The notes below the pieces were generated by a model. It did not search any database and was not told the origin of the DNA. It saw only the letters and a program-made list of their open reading frames with translations. 64,000 nt of DNA, taken from assembly GCA_028875725.1 (NCBI GenBank), contig JAPPCR010000006.1, positions 1,557,786 to 1,621,785 on the forward strand. The letters are read 5' to 3'. The stretch is from Acidobacteriota bacterium (GTDB taxonomy: Bacteria > Acidobacteriota > Thermoanaerobaculia > Multivoradales > Multivoraceae). Every line of letters starts with the position of its first letter. The stretch's first letter is position 1. This document shows, one piece after another, positions 24,225-31,770 of this stretch. The position numbers were made by a program, and so were the translations under genes.

Positions 24225-25010
24225 TCAGGCGCCGACGAATCGCGGCGGGCGCCGTTCGGTCATGGCTCGCACCCCTTCCGCGAAGTCCGCGGTCTGCCGC
24301 AGCCGGTTCTGCTCCGCCTTTTCGTGGTCCGTGGCGGCGCGGATTTCCGCCGCCAGCCGTCCGCGCATCATCTCCCGGATCGAGCGCACCGCGAGCGGCG
24401 CCGAGACAGCGATCTCCCCGGCAAGCTCCCTCGCACGCGCACGTATCTGGCCCAAAGGCACGAGATCGTCGCAGAGACCGATCCGCAGCGCTTCCTCGCC
24501 CTTGACCCGGCGGCCGGTGTAGAACAGCTCCATCGCCCGCTGGCGGCCGACGAGGCGCGGCAGCGTCACGGTCAGCCCGAAACCCTGTACGAAGCCCAGC
24601 CGAGCAAAGTTGGCCGAGAAGCGCGCCTCGGGGCAGGCGACCCGGAAGTCGGGCATCAATGCCAGTCCCAGGCCGCCGCCGACGGCCGCACCCTGGACGG
24701 CCGCAACGATCGGGGTCTTCGTGTCGAACAGGCGAACGGCCTCGTCGTAGAGATGGCGCTCGCCACCGTCGCCGGTCGCGTCCCGCCGCGCGTTCAGATT
24801 CGCGCCCGCGCAGAAGTGCTTGCCCTCCGAGCAGAGCACGGCCGCGCGGCAGTCGTCCCGTTCGTCCAGTTCCCCGATCACCGTCGCCAGTTCGCCGATC
24901 AGGTCGAGATCGAAGAAGTTGTTGGGTGGCCGGTGGATCTCGATCTCGGCGACCAGGTCGTCACCGATCGTCACCGTCACTTCGCCGTTGCCCTGACCGC
25001 CATCGCTCAT
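24225..25010 (-). CDS. Enoyl-CoA hydratase/isomerase family protein
   Basis: 261 aa crotonase-fold enzyme acting on CoA thioesters; exact substrate unknown. EIEIHRPPNNFFDLDLIGEL forms the first strands, AAVLCSEGKHFCAGANL the first oxyanion-hole segment, VQGAAVGGGLGLALMPDFRV the second, and ARLGFVQGFGLTVTLPRLVG the catalytic loop region. At the two glutamate positions used by classical hydratases the residues are not clearly Glu (GFVQG area), so isomerase or other chemistry is possible. It converges on feoB with an 8-base gap. Confidence 0.88.
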   Translation of the reverse strand: MSDGGQGNGEVTVTIGDDLVAEIEIHRPPNNFFDLDLIGELATVIGELDERDDCRAAVLCSEGKHFCAGANLNARRDATGDGGERHLYDEAVRLFDTKTPIVAAVQGAAVGGGLGLALMPDFRVACPEARFSANFARLGFVQGFGLTVTLPRLVGRQRAMELFYTGRRVKGEEALRIGLCDDLVPLGQIRARARELAGEIAVSAPLAVRSIREMMRGRLAAEIRAATDHEKAEQNRLRQTADFAEGVRAMTERRPPRFVGA

Positions 25011-25051
25011 CTCGCGCCTCGCTTCCTCTCCTCGTTGCCGTGGGGGCGAGT

Positions 25052-25156
25052 CTAGGAGCTTGCGCCGTGAAACGCTACGCGTGAGTGCGCGGCGCAGGCT
25101 CCTGGGCCAGGATGGGATGGGCCGAAACCCCGAGTTGCGAGGGGTTCTGGGGCGCT
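25052..25156 (+). repeat. Structured two-hairpin repeat, copy A
   Basis: A 16-base stem (25052-25067 with 25090-25105, two G-T wobbles) encloses a 22-base loop containing AACGCTACG. It is followed by GGGATGGGCCGAAAC and a second small stem, AACCCC with GGGGTT. Roughly 80% identical by eye to copy B (26332-26439), which has the opposite orientation. Its end supplies the TAG stop of the flanked gene. Probably an interspersed RNA-structured or REP-like repeat. Confidence 0.75.
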
Positions 25157-26252
25157 ATCCCCCCGGAACCGGCGCGGCGGTGCCCTGGCCCCGGTAGTCT
25201 CCGAACAGCATTTCGACTCCGAAACGCAGGATCGGTACGGAGTCCCTGGGCTGACCCGGTTCCTCGCGACGCCAGGCCAGGCCGGGACCGACCTCGAGGA
25301 AGAACCACTCCCGGAGGATCTGCTGCCGAAAGATGAACCGCACGAAGTAGTTCTCGACGACAACCGGTGCGCCGGTCTCGCCATTGGCGCCGATCTGGTG
25401 CGCGAGAGCGCGGCGGCGGCCCAACCGGTGGTAGTAGCTCAACTCGGTGAACCAGTCGGCCCCTCTCGTGATGTCAGAGACCTTGCCGGCGCCGCGCCAT
25501 CGCAGCATGGAACCGGCCGGAAAGGCGTGCTCGTAGTCGATCCGGGTTGCCAGCCCCCAGCCGTCGTCCCGCTCCCAGAACAGGGTGTACCGGAATCGGA
25601 CCAGATCCGCCTCCGAGAGAAAGGAACGGTGCTTGTAGCGAGCCCGGATCCAGGGCTCGACGGGGAAGTTGAAGTTCATGCCAAGGTCGAAGTCGAGGTC
25701 GCTGTTGCGGCTCGAGATCGGCCGGTAGCCGAGTCCCACCAGCCACTCGTCGTCTTCGGGGTCGAACATTCGCGGCAGGGAGGTCGCCCCGCGGCGCTGG
25801 GCGTCCTCCAGGACGTCCTCCCGGTCGTCGCGACCGATGAAGGCGTTGAGACGGCGTTCCATGTTCGGGAAGTGGAGACGGGCGCGAAAGCTCAGGTCGT
25901 CCTCGAACCCGTAGTCCTCGTCCCAGACCACTCCAACGAAGGCGCGCCCGTAGGTCGCTTCCAGCTTCTCGTCCAGACGGTAGTCGCCAAACAGGTGGTC
26001 GAACCACAGGGCTGTCTCACAGGCGGTACGGTGGAGGCCGAGGTTCAGCCAGTCGATCCACGATCGTCCCTCCAGGTACTCGGAAGCGCAGGGATCGGCC
26101 TCCTCCGCGGTGGTCTCTGCGGCGGCGGCTTTTGAACCGGCCGGCGGATCGCCCTCCGGCTCCTGGCCGGCCGCGGCGGCGCTGATCAACACACCCAGAC
26201 AGGCCAGCGCCGGCCAAGCGAGCGACGCGAACGGAGAGGCACGTTGGTCCAT
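25155..26252 (-). CDS. Predicted outer-membrane protein of unknown function
   Basis: 365 aa. The signal peptide ends near SAAAAGQEPEG and is followed by an Ala/Glu-rich linker. The rest has alternating aromatic/polar strands typical of a beta-barrel: LEATYGRAFVGVVWDEDYGF, LSFRARLHFPNMERRLNAFI, SDLDFDLGMNFNFPVEPWIR, LVRFRYTLFWERDDGWGLAT, YFVRFIFRQQILREWFFLEV and a C-terminal VPILRFGVEMLFG. No family is recognised. The gene is exactly bracketed by two copies of an inverted structured repeat. The promoter is not obvious. Confidence 0.68.
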   Translation of the reverse strand: MDQRASPFASLAWPALACLGVLISAAAAGQEPEGDPPAGSKAAAAETTAEEADPCASEYLEGRSWIDWLNLGLHRTACETALWFDHLFGDYRLDEKLEATYGRAFVGVVWDEDYGFEDDLSFRARLHFPNMERRLNAFIGRDDREDVLEDAQRRGATSLPRMFDPEDDEWLVGLGYRPISSRNSDLDFDLGMNFNFPVEPWIRARYKHRSFLSEADLVRFRYTLFWERDDGWGLATRIDYEHAFPAGSMLRWRGAGKVSDITRGADWFTELSYYHRLGRRRALAHQIGANGETGAPVVVENYFVRFIFRQQILREWFFLEVGPGLAWRREEPGQPRDSVPILRFGVEMLFGDYRGQGTAAPVPGG

Positions 26253-26331
26253 GGGCTCGTCGCTTCATCTTGGCACGGGGCACGAAATCCGCAGGCTCGC
26301 CAGCGGGGCTTCTGGAGCTTGTGGCGGCGCT

Positions 26332-26439
26332 AGCGCCCCGAAACCCCTCACAAGCTCAGTGTTTCGGCCCATCCCGTCCTCGCCTAGGGGCTTGCGCCGC
26401 AAGCTCACCCGTAGCGTTCTACGGCGCAAGCCCCTAGGC
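26332..26439 (-). repeat. Structured two-hairpin repeat, copy B
   Basis: On the plus strand a perfect 18-base inverted repeat (26382-26399 with 26422-26439) encloses a 22-base loop, the same loop length as copy A. Within the loop CCGTAG-CGTT-CTACGG can form an alternative hairpin. Against copy A one stem pair has changed A-T to G-C and two wobble pairs have become Watson-Crick pairs. Further upstream GAGCTTGTG (26316-26324) and CACAAGCTC (26349-26357) form another inverted pair, and GGCGCTAGCGCC is palindromic. Confidence 0.78.
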
Positions 26440-26457
26440 TAGGAGCCTGGAGGAAAC

Positions 26458-27819
26458 GTGCGCGCGCCGGTCGAAACCACCCACAGTCTGCCGCACAGCG
26501 AGGAGTCAGAGCGTGCGGTGCTGGCCGCGATCCTGCTCGACGCGGAGCGGCACCTGGCCGCTACGTCCAGCCGACTGAAGCCCGAGGACTACTACTTCGA
26601 GCGCCACCGACTGCTGTACGAAGCGATGCTGGCGCTTCAGGAAGCGGAGAGTCCCATCGACCTGCGCACGCTCCAGGCCCGACTGGAGCAACGCGGCGAG
26701 TTCGAATCGGCCGGCGGCGTGGCCTATCTGGCCACGCTCGAAGTCGACCTTCCCGACCTGGGCCGGGTGGACACCTACGTCGAGATCATCAAGGAGAGAG
26801 CTCTACGGCGGCGTCTGATCGACGCCTGCACGAAGATCTACAGGACGGCGCTGGACGGCGGCCTGGAAGCCCAGCAGGCCCTGGCCGAGGCGGAACGGGA
26901 GGTCATGGACCTGAGCGAGGAGGCCGTATCGAGGACCTTCGTGCCGCTCGACCAGATCTACCGGGAGACGATCGAGCACCTCGAACAGAGCGCGGCGAAC
27001 GACTTCCCGGGCCTGCGCACCGGATTCGTCGACCTCGACCGGATGACCCACGGCCTGCAGCCCGGAAACCTGGTCATTGTTGCCGGGCGGCCGGGAATGG
27101 GCAAGACGAGTCTGGCGCTGAACATCGCCGCTCACGTCGCCCATCAAGAGGGTCGGGCCGCGGGTTTCTTCTCGCTGGAGATGAACGAGCGGGAGATCGC
27201 CATGCGGGTCTTGTGTTCGACAACCGACATCCCGTTTCATCGGCTACGCGGCGGCCAGTTGTCCCCGCGGGACTGGAGCCGCCTCCACCAGGCGGTCTCC
27301 AACAGTCGTAACTCGCCGCTGTTCATCGACGACTCGGCGAACCCGTCCTTGCTCGAGGTCGCATCCAAGGCGCGCCGTCTGAAGGTACAGAGCGGTCTCT
27401 CTCTGCTGGTCGTCGACTATCTCCAATTGATGAACGCGGGCGGCCGGTACGAGAACCGCAACCTGGAGATTGGCGCCATCACGCGAGGCCTGAAGCAGTT
27501 GGCCAAGGAACTGGAGGTGCCGGTCGTTGCCCTGTCGCAGCTCTCGCGGCTACCGGAGCGAAGAGGCAAGGACCATCGGCCGCAACTCGCCGATCTCCGG
27601 GAATCGGGGAACATCGAGCAGGACGCCGACATCGTCATGTTCGTCTATCGCGAAGAGGTCTACGAGCCCGAGGATCCTGACGTCGAAGGGCTGGCCGACC
27701 TGATCATCGCAAAGCACCGGAACGGTGAGACGGGTTCCGTGCGCCTCGTCTTTCTCGGCGACACGACGACGTTCCGTAACTACGACGGCCATCACGCGCC
27801 GCCGGAGGGGCCGAACTGA
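26458..27819 (+). CDS. dnaB: Replicative DNA helicase DnaB
   Basis: Hexameric 5'-3' helicase of the replisome, 453 aa. The N-terminal domain (LPHSEESERAVLAAILLD, KPEDYYFERHRLLYEAMLAL) is joined by a linker helix to the RecA-like core. Walker A is AGRPGMGKTSLALN, Walker B SLLVVDYLQLM, followed by ALSQLSRLPERR and QLADLRESGNIEQDADIVMF, with the arginine-finger region AKHRNGETG. No intein. A GTG start at 26458 is preceded by GGAGGA. The gene begins 18 bases after the palindromic repeat, so repeat B lies in its leader or promoter region. Confidence 0.97.
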   Translation: MRAPVETTHSLPHSEESERAVLAAILLDAERHLAATSSRLKPEDYYFERHRLLYEAMLALQEAESPIDLRTLQARLEQRGEFESAGGVAYLATLEVDLPDLGRVDTYVEIIKERALRRRLIDACTKIYRTALDGGLEAQQALAEAEREVMDLSEEAVSRTFVPLDQIYRETIEHLEQSAANDFPGLRTGFVDLDRMTHGLQPGNLVIVAGRPGMGKTSLALNIAAHVAHQEGRAAGFFSLEMNEREIAMRVLCSTTDIPFHRLRGGQLSPRDWSRLHQAVSNSRNSPLFIDDSANPSLLEVASKARRLKVQSGLSLLVVDYLQLMNAGGRYENRNLEIGAITRGLKQLAKELEVPVVALSQLSRLPERRGKDHRPQLADLRESGNIEQDADIVMFVYREEVYEPEDPDVEGLADLIIAKHRNGETGSVRLVFLGDTTTFRNYDGHHAPPEGPN

Positions 27820-28988
27820 ATAGCAGCCCAGGCGCGCGGGTCGAGATCGATCTCGGCGCCCTGGCGGTCAACCTTCGCGCGGTGCGGCGGTCGGTCGGTC
27901 GGGCGGCGGTCTACGGAGTCGTCAAGGCGGACGCCTACGGCCACGGCGCGCCGGACGTGGCTCTGGAACTCGAGCGGCTCGGCATCGACGGCCTGGCGGT
28001 GGCGGTCGCCGCAGAAGTCGAGGAGCTCCGCGACGCCGGGTATGGCGGGCGCATCCTGCTGCTCGGCGGCCCGGAGTCGTCCGAGGACCTGGCCCGCGTC
28101 GTTCGCCGGGGTGCGACGCCGGTGCTCACGCGCCTCGGGCAACTCGCAGCATGGAGTGTCTGGTTGGGCCGTCGCGGGGCTGGCGCAGGAGAGGCGCTGG
28201 AGGTCGTCGTCGAAGTGGACACCGGCATGAGCCGTGCCGGCCTGAAACTGAGCGACTGGCCGGCCGCGCTCGACGACCTGCGTACGGCGCCGGAGTTCCG
28301 GCTTGCGGGCTTGATGTCTCACCTGGCTGAGTCCGAGCTGGCCGAAAGTTCCTTTACCGGAGAACAGGAGCGGCGCTTCGCCGACGCCTTCGAGCTTCTC
28401 GACTCGGGTGAGCGCCGTTCGGTTCCTGTACACCTCGCGAACTCGTCCGCGGCGCTTGGACGCGCCTCCGCCCGCTGGACCGCGGTGCGGGTGGGCGGAG
28501 CCCTCTACGGGCTCGACCTGGCGACCCTGGTCGATGGCTCGGAAACGCCCGGCTTGCGGCCGGTCATGAGCGTCAAGGCCCCGATCGTCGACGTGCGGCC
28601 AGTACCGGCCGGCGCCGGCGTAGGCTACGGGCGCACCTGGCAGGCGCCCGATTCGGCCAGGATCGCCCTGATCCGGATCGGCTATGGAGACGGTTTCAGC
28701 TCGGGCTTCGGCAGCGGCGAGGTTCTGGTCAGGGGTGATCGTTGCCCGATCGTCGGTCAGATCAGCATGGATTCGCTGACCGTCGACGTCACCCGGGTTC
28801 CAGGCGCCGCGATCGGCGACGAGTGCGTCCTGCTCGGAGGACAGGGGCAGCAGCGGATCGGGGTTGGCGAACTGGCTGGCCGCGCCGGCATCGCGGCCTA
28901 CGAGGTGTGGTGCGGTCTGAGCCGCCGTCTGCCACGCCGCGTGATCGACCGCCGCGACCGCGCTAGAGAACCGGATCGCGGCCGGTGA
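27816..28988 (+). CDS. alr: Alanine racemase
   Basis: PLP enzyme making D-Ala for peptidoglycan; about 390 aa. The PLP lysine lies in VVKADAYGHG, the pyridine-contact region is MSRAGLKLSDW, the catalytic tyrosine lies in AGVGYGRTW, and RIGYGDGFSSG and PIVGQISMDSLTVDVT complete the C-terminal beta domain. The conserved N terminus VEIDLGALAVNLRAVRR lies before the first GTG (27882). In that frame the only near-cognate start after dnaB is CTG at 27816, overlapping the dnaB stop (CTGA). I therefore extended the gene; a GTG start would delete the first conserved strand. The 3' end overlaps convergent purC by 26 bases. Confidence 0.88.
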   Translation: MNSSPGARVEIDLGALAVNLRAVRRSVGRAAVYGVVKADAYGHGAPDVALELERLGIDGLAVAVAAEVEELRDAGYGGRILLLGGPESSEDLARVVRRGATPVLTRLGQLAAWSVWLGRRGAGAGEALEVVVEVDTGMSRAGLKLSDWPAALDDLRTAPEFRLAGLMSHLAESELAESSFTGEQERRFADAFELLDSGERRSVPVHLANSSAALGRASARWTAVRVGGALYGLDLATLVDGSETPGLRPVMSVKAPIVDVRPVPAGAGVGYGRTWQAPDSARIALIRIGYGDGFSSGFGSGEVLVRGDRCPIVGQISMDSLTVDVTRVPGAAIGDECVLLGGQGQQRIGVGELAGRAGIAAYEVWCGLSRRLPRRVIDRRDRAREPDRGR

Positions 28989-29838
28989 CCCGGCGGAACG
29001 CGTCGAGATAGCGCTCCCTGGTCTCGTTGACGACCTCGGGGGTCAGTTCCGGCGGCGGAGAGGCCTTGTCCCAGCCGGTCCCTGCGACCCAGTCGCGGAC
29101 CGGTTGCTTGTCGAAGGAGACGGGCTCGGTACCGGGGCGCCACTGCGCCGCGTCCCAGTAGCGCGACGAATCCGGAGTCAGCACTTCGTCGATCAGGATC
29201 AGACGCCCATCGACCATGCCGAACTCGAACTTCGTGTCGGCGAGGATGAGGCCGCGGCCGGCCGCGAGTTCCCGGCCCCGGTTGTAGAGCTCGAGCGTCA
29301 CCCGCCGGAGGGTCGCCGCCATGTCGGCGCCGACGCCTTCAACCAGGGTGTCGTAGTCGATGTTCTCGTCGTGGCCCTCCTCGGCCTTCGTCGCCGGCGT
29401 GAAGATCGCGTCGTCCAGTTGCTCGGCCCGGGTCATTCCGGCCGGCAGATCGTGGCCGCAGGCGCGCCCAGTCTCCTGATACTCCCGGAACGCGCTGCCG
29501 GCGAGGTAGCCCCTGGCCACGCACTCGTAAGGCACGACCTCCGCTTTTCTCACGAGCACCGACCGGCCGTTGAGGTAGTCGGCGTGCGCCTGCACGTCGG
29601 CGGGGAAGCGGCGAACGTCGGTCTCGACCAGGTGATTGGGGATGACGTCGCCGAGCCGGTCGAACCAGAAGTTCGTCAACTGGTTCAGCACCTTGCCCTT
29701 GTCCGGAATCTCCGGAGAGAGGACGAAGTCGTAGGCGGACACGCGGTCGCTCGCCACCAGCAGCAGCCGGTCGCCGAGATCGTAGATGTCCCGCACCTTG
29801 CCGCGGCGGGGCTCCGGAAGACCTTCGAGGACGTTCAT
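28963..29838 (-). CDS. purC: Phosphoribosylaminoimidazole-succinocarboxamide synthase
   Basis: SAICAR synthetase of de novo purine synthesis, 291 aa. Motifs: GKVRDIYDLGDRLLLVASDR, SAYDFVLSPEIPDKGKVLNQ, YECVARGYLAGSAFREY, TPATKAEEGHDENI and GLILADTKFEFG with LIDEVLTPDSSRYW. The length and the internal YLAGSAFREY insertion match the long (yeast/actinobacterial-like) PurC form. No other pur gene is adjacent. The gene converges on alr, and its start is 17 bases from the opposing SulP open frame. Confidence 0.96.
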   Translation of the reverse strand: MNVLEGLPEPRRGKVRDIYDLGDRLLLVASDRVSAYDFVLSPEIPDKGKVLNQLTNFWFDRLGDVIPNHLVETDVRRFPADVQAHADYLNGRSVLVRKAEVVPYECVARGYLAGSAFREYQETGRACGHDLPAGMTRAEQLDDAIFTPATKAEEGHDENIDYDTLVEGVGADMAATLRRVTLELYNRGRELAAGRGLILADTKFEFGMVDGRLILIDEVLTPDSSRYWDAAQWRPGTEPVSFDKQPVRDWVAGTGWDKASPPPELTPEVVNETRERYLDAFRRVTGRDPVL

Positions 29839-29855
29839 GGCGACGGGAATGTAGC

Positions 29856-31562
29856 ATGGGGCTCACTGGTAGAAGGAGTCCCCGGAACGATGCGCACGGG
29901 AGGGCGAAGAAGAGCGACCGCAACGTCGGTCGGAGCGCCTCCAGGGTGAAGTACGACGTCGCGACCTTCCGTGGCGACCTGTTCGGAGCGCTGACGGCCA
30001 CCGTCGTCGCTCTGCCCGTTGCTCTGGCGCTCGGTGTCGCCTCCGGCATGGGAGCGGTGGCTGGCCTGCACGGCGCCATCGCCGTCGGGTTCTTCGCCGC
30101 CGTGTTTGGCGGCACGCGGTCCCAGATCTCGGGCCCCACGGCGCCGATGACCGTCGCGATGACGGTCATCCTCACGACCCATGCATCCAACCTCACCGAG
30201 GCGTTGACCGTCGTCGTCCTCGGCGGCCTGCTCCAGATGCTCCTGGGCCTGGCGCGGATCGGCCGCTTCGTCGTGTACACGCCTTACGTCGTCGTTTCCG
30301 GTTTCATGTCCGGAATCGGTGTCATCGTCATCCTGATCCAGGTCCTGCCATTCCTCGGCGCGCCGCCCGCGGCGGGTGGTGCACTGGGCGCCGTTCGCGC
30401 CATTCCGGAGGCCGCGGCCGGGGCGAATCTGAGCGCCTTCGCCATCGGCGCCGTCACCCTGGCGGCCGGCTTTCTGTGGCCCCGGCGGCTTTCGCGGTAC
30501 CTCCCGGGACCCCTGCTCGCCCTCGTTCTCGGCTCCGTCGTGGGCATCCTCTGGTTGAGCGGTGCTCCGGCACTCGGTCAGGTGCCTGCGGGTCTGCCGA
30601 CGCTGAAGATCGGTCTGCCGAGCGCGGGCTTCCTGCTGCAGGCCTTCCAGCCGGCCCTCATTCTCGCGCTGCTGGGGTCGGTCGACAGCCTGCTGACATC
30701 CCTGGTGGCGGATTCGCTGACGGGCACGCGCCACAAGCCTGACCGCGAGCTGATCGGCCAGGGCATCGGCAACATGGTCTCCGGGCTGTTCGGCGGCCTG
30801 CCGGGCGCCGGCGCCACGATGGGCACGGTCGTGAACATCCGGGCCGGCGGCTCGACACCCGTGTCCGGCGCCCTGCGGGCCATCTTCCTCCTGCTCCTCG
30901 CTCTGGGCCTCGGGCCGCTCGTCGAACCGATTCCTCACGCCGTTCTGGCGGCGATCATGATGAAGGTGGGCTGGGACATCATCGACTGGCCGCTGGTCGC
31001 ACGCATCCACCGGATTCGTCGGGAGCATCTCTTCGTCATGCTGTTGACGTTGGGTCTGACGGTCTTCGTGGACCTGGTAACCGCGGTTGCCGTGGGTCTC
31101 ATCGCGGCGGGGATGGCGCATGCCCGGCGCCTGGAGGGGCTCGAACTCGACAGTGTTGTCTCGGTGCCCCTCCTCGACCGGACGTTCTTCAGCGACGGCG
31201 AGGAACGGGCGAACGTCGACCCCTACTCGGCGCGCGTCGGCCTGGTGGCGCTCAAGGGGACCCTGACGGTCGCCTCCTCGAACAAGCTGGCGACCGTGAT
31301 CGGCGGCGACATCAAGGACCACGAAGTCGTCATCTTCGACTTCTCGGAGGCGGTCTACCTCGACGACAGCGCGGCCATGGTGATTCAGCGCCTCCTCAAG
31401 GTGGCCTCGGCCGAGGAGACGGGCGTCGTCATCTGCGGCCTCAAGGGATCCGTCGCGAGGACCCTGCGTACGCTCGACATTCTCCGCGATCTTCCACCGG
31501 GTCGGCAGGCCGGCACGCTTGGGGAAGCGCGCCCTATCGCGCTGGGGCTGATCGAAGGCTGA
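29856..31562 (+). CDS. SulP-family anion transporter with STAS domain
   Basis: Inner-membrane permease of the SLC26/SulP family, up to 568 aa, moving sulfate, bicarbonate or a similar anion. The transport core starts at FRGDLFGALTATVVALPVAL, with FGGTRSQISGPTAPMTVAMT, the consensus-like ALLGSVDSLLTSLVADSLTG and LFGGLPGAGATMGTVVNIRA. A C-terminal STAS domain (VVIFDFSEAVYLDDSAAMVI) follows. The core resembles BicA-type bicarbonate and sulfate SulPs, so the substrate is open. The start at 29856 leaves only 17 bases to divergent purC; an in-frame GTG at 29946 is a credible alternative. Confidence 0.9.
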   Translation: MGLTGRRSPRNDAHGRAKKSDRNVGRSASRVKYDVATFRGDLFGALTATVVALPVALALGVASGMGAVAGLHGAIAVGFFAAVFGGTRSQISGPTAPMTVAMTVILTTHASNLTEALTVVVLGGLLQMLLGLARIGRFVVYTPYVVVSGFMSGIGVIVILIQVLPFLGAPPAAGGALGAVRAIPEAAAGANLSAFAIGAVTLAAGFLWPRRLSRYLPGPLLALVLGSVVGILWLSGAPALGQVPAGLPTLKIGLPSAGFLLQAFQPALILALLGSVDSLLTSLVADSLTGTRHKPDRELIGQGIGNMVSGLFGGLPGAGATMGTVVNIRAGGSTPVSGALRAIFLLLLALGLGPLVEPIPHAVLAAIMMKVGWDIIDWPLVARIHRIRREHLFVMLLTLGLTVFVDLVTAVAVGLIAAGMAHARRLEGLELDSVVSVPLLDRTFFSDGEERANVDPYSARVGLVALKGTLTVASSNKLATVIGGDIKDHEVVIFDFSEAVYLDDSAAMVIQRLLKVASAEETGVVICGLKGSVARTLRTLDILRDLPPGRQAGTLGEARPIALGLIEG

Positions 31563-31770
31563 CAGGCGCCGAACAGCCCTTCGGCGGGGGCTCCGCGGGC
31601 CTCGCCGCGGCATCGCTTAGGCTTGCCCGCCGGCGCGCCAGGCCGGCGCTCCGTGACGATCCGGCGTAGGGTTGCTGAAACAACCTCGCGCCTCTCGCGT
31701 CAAAGAGGAAAGACACGACGCGCCGTGACCATCGCGGTCAGGGCGCCGTCGAAGGAAGGACCACAGCCCG

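Noticed and set aside
25052..26439. Insertion sequence with terminal inverted repeats
   Set aside because: The enclosed protein has a signal peptide and barrel-like strands and no DDE or HUH motif. No target-site duplication was evident, so an autonomous IS is not supported.
29835..31613. 592-codon minus-strand open frame opposite the SulP gene
   Set aside because: Antisense of a clear membrane transporter. Its translation is low-complexity Arg/Gln/Asp/His with no domain.
31563..31770. Terminator or small gene between the SulP and TolC-type genes
   Set aside because: GC-rich inverted segments exist, but no U-run, tRNA or plausible ORF with a start site supports a named feature.
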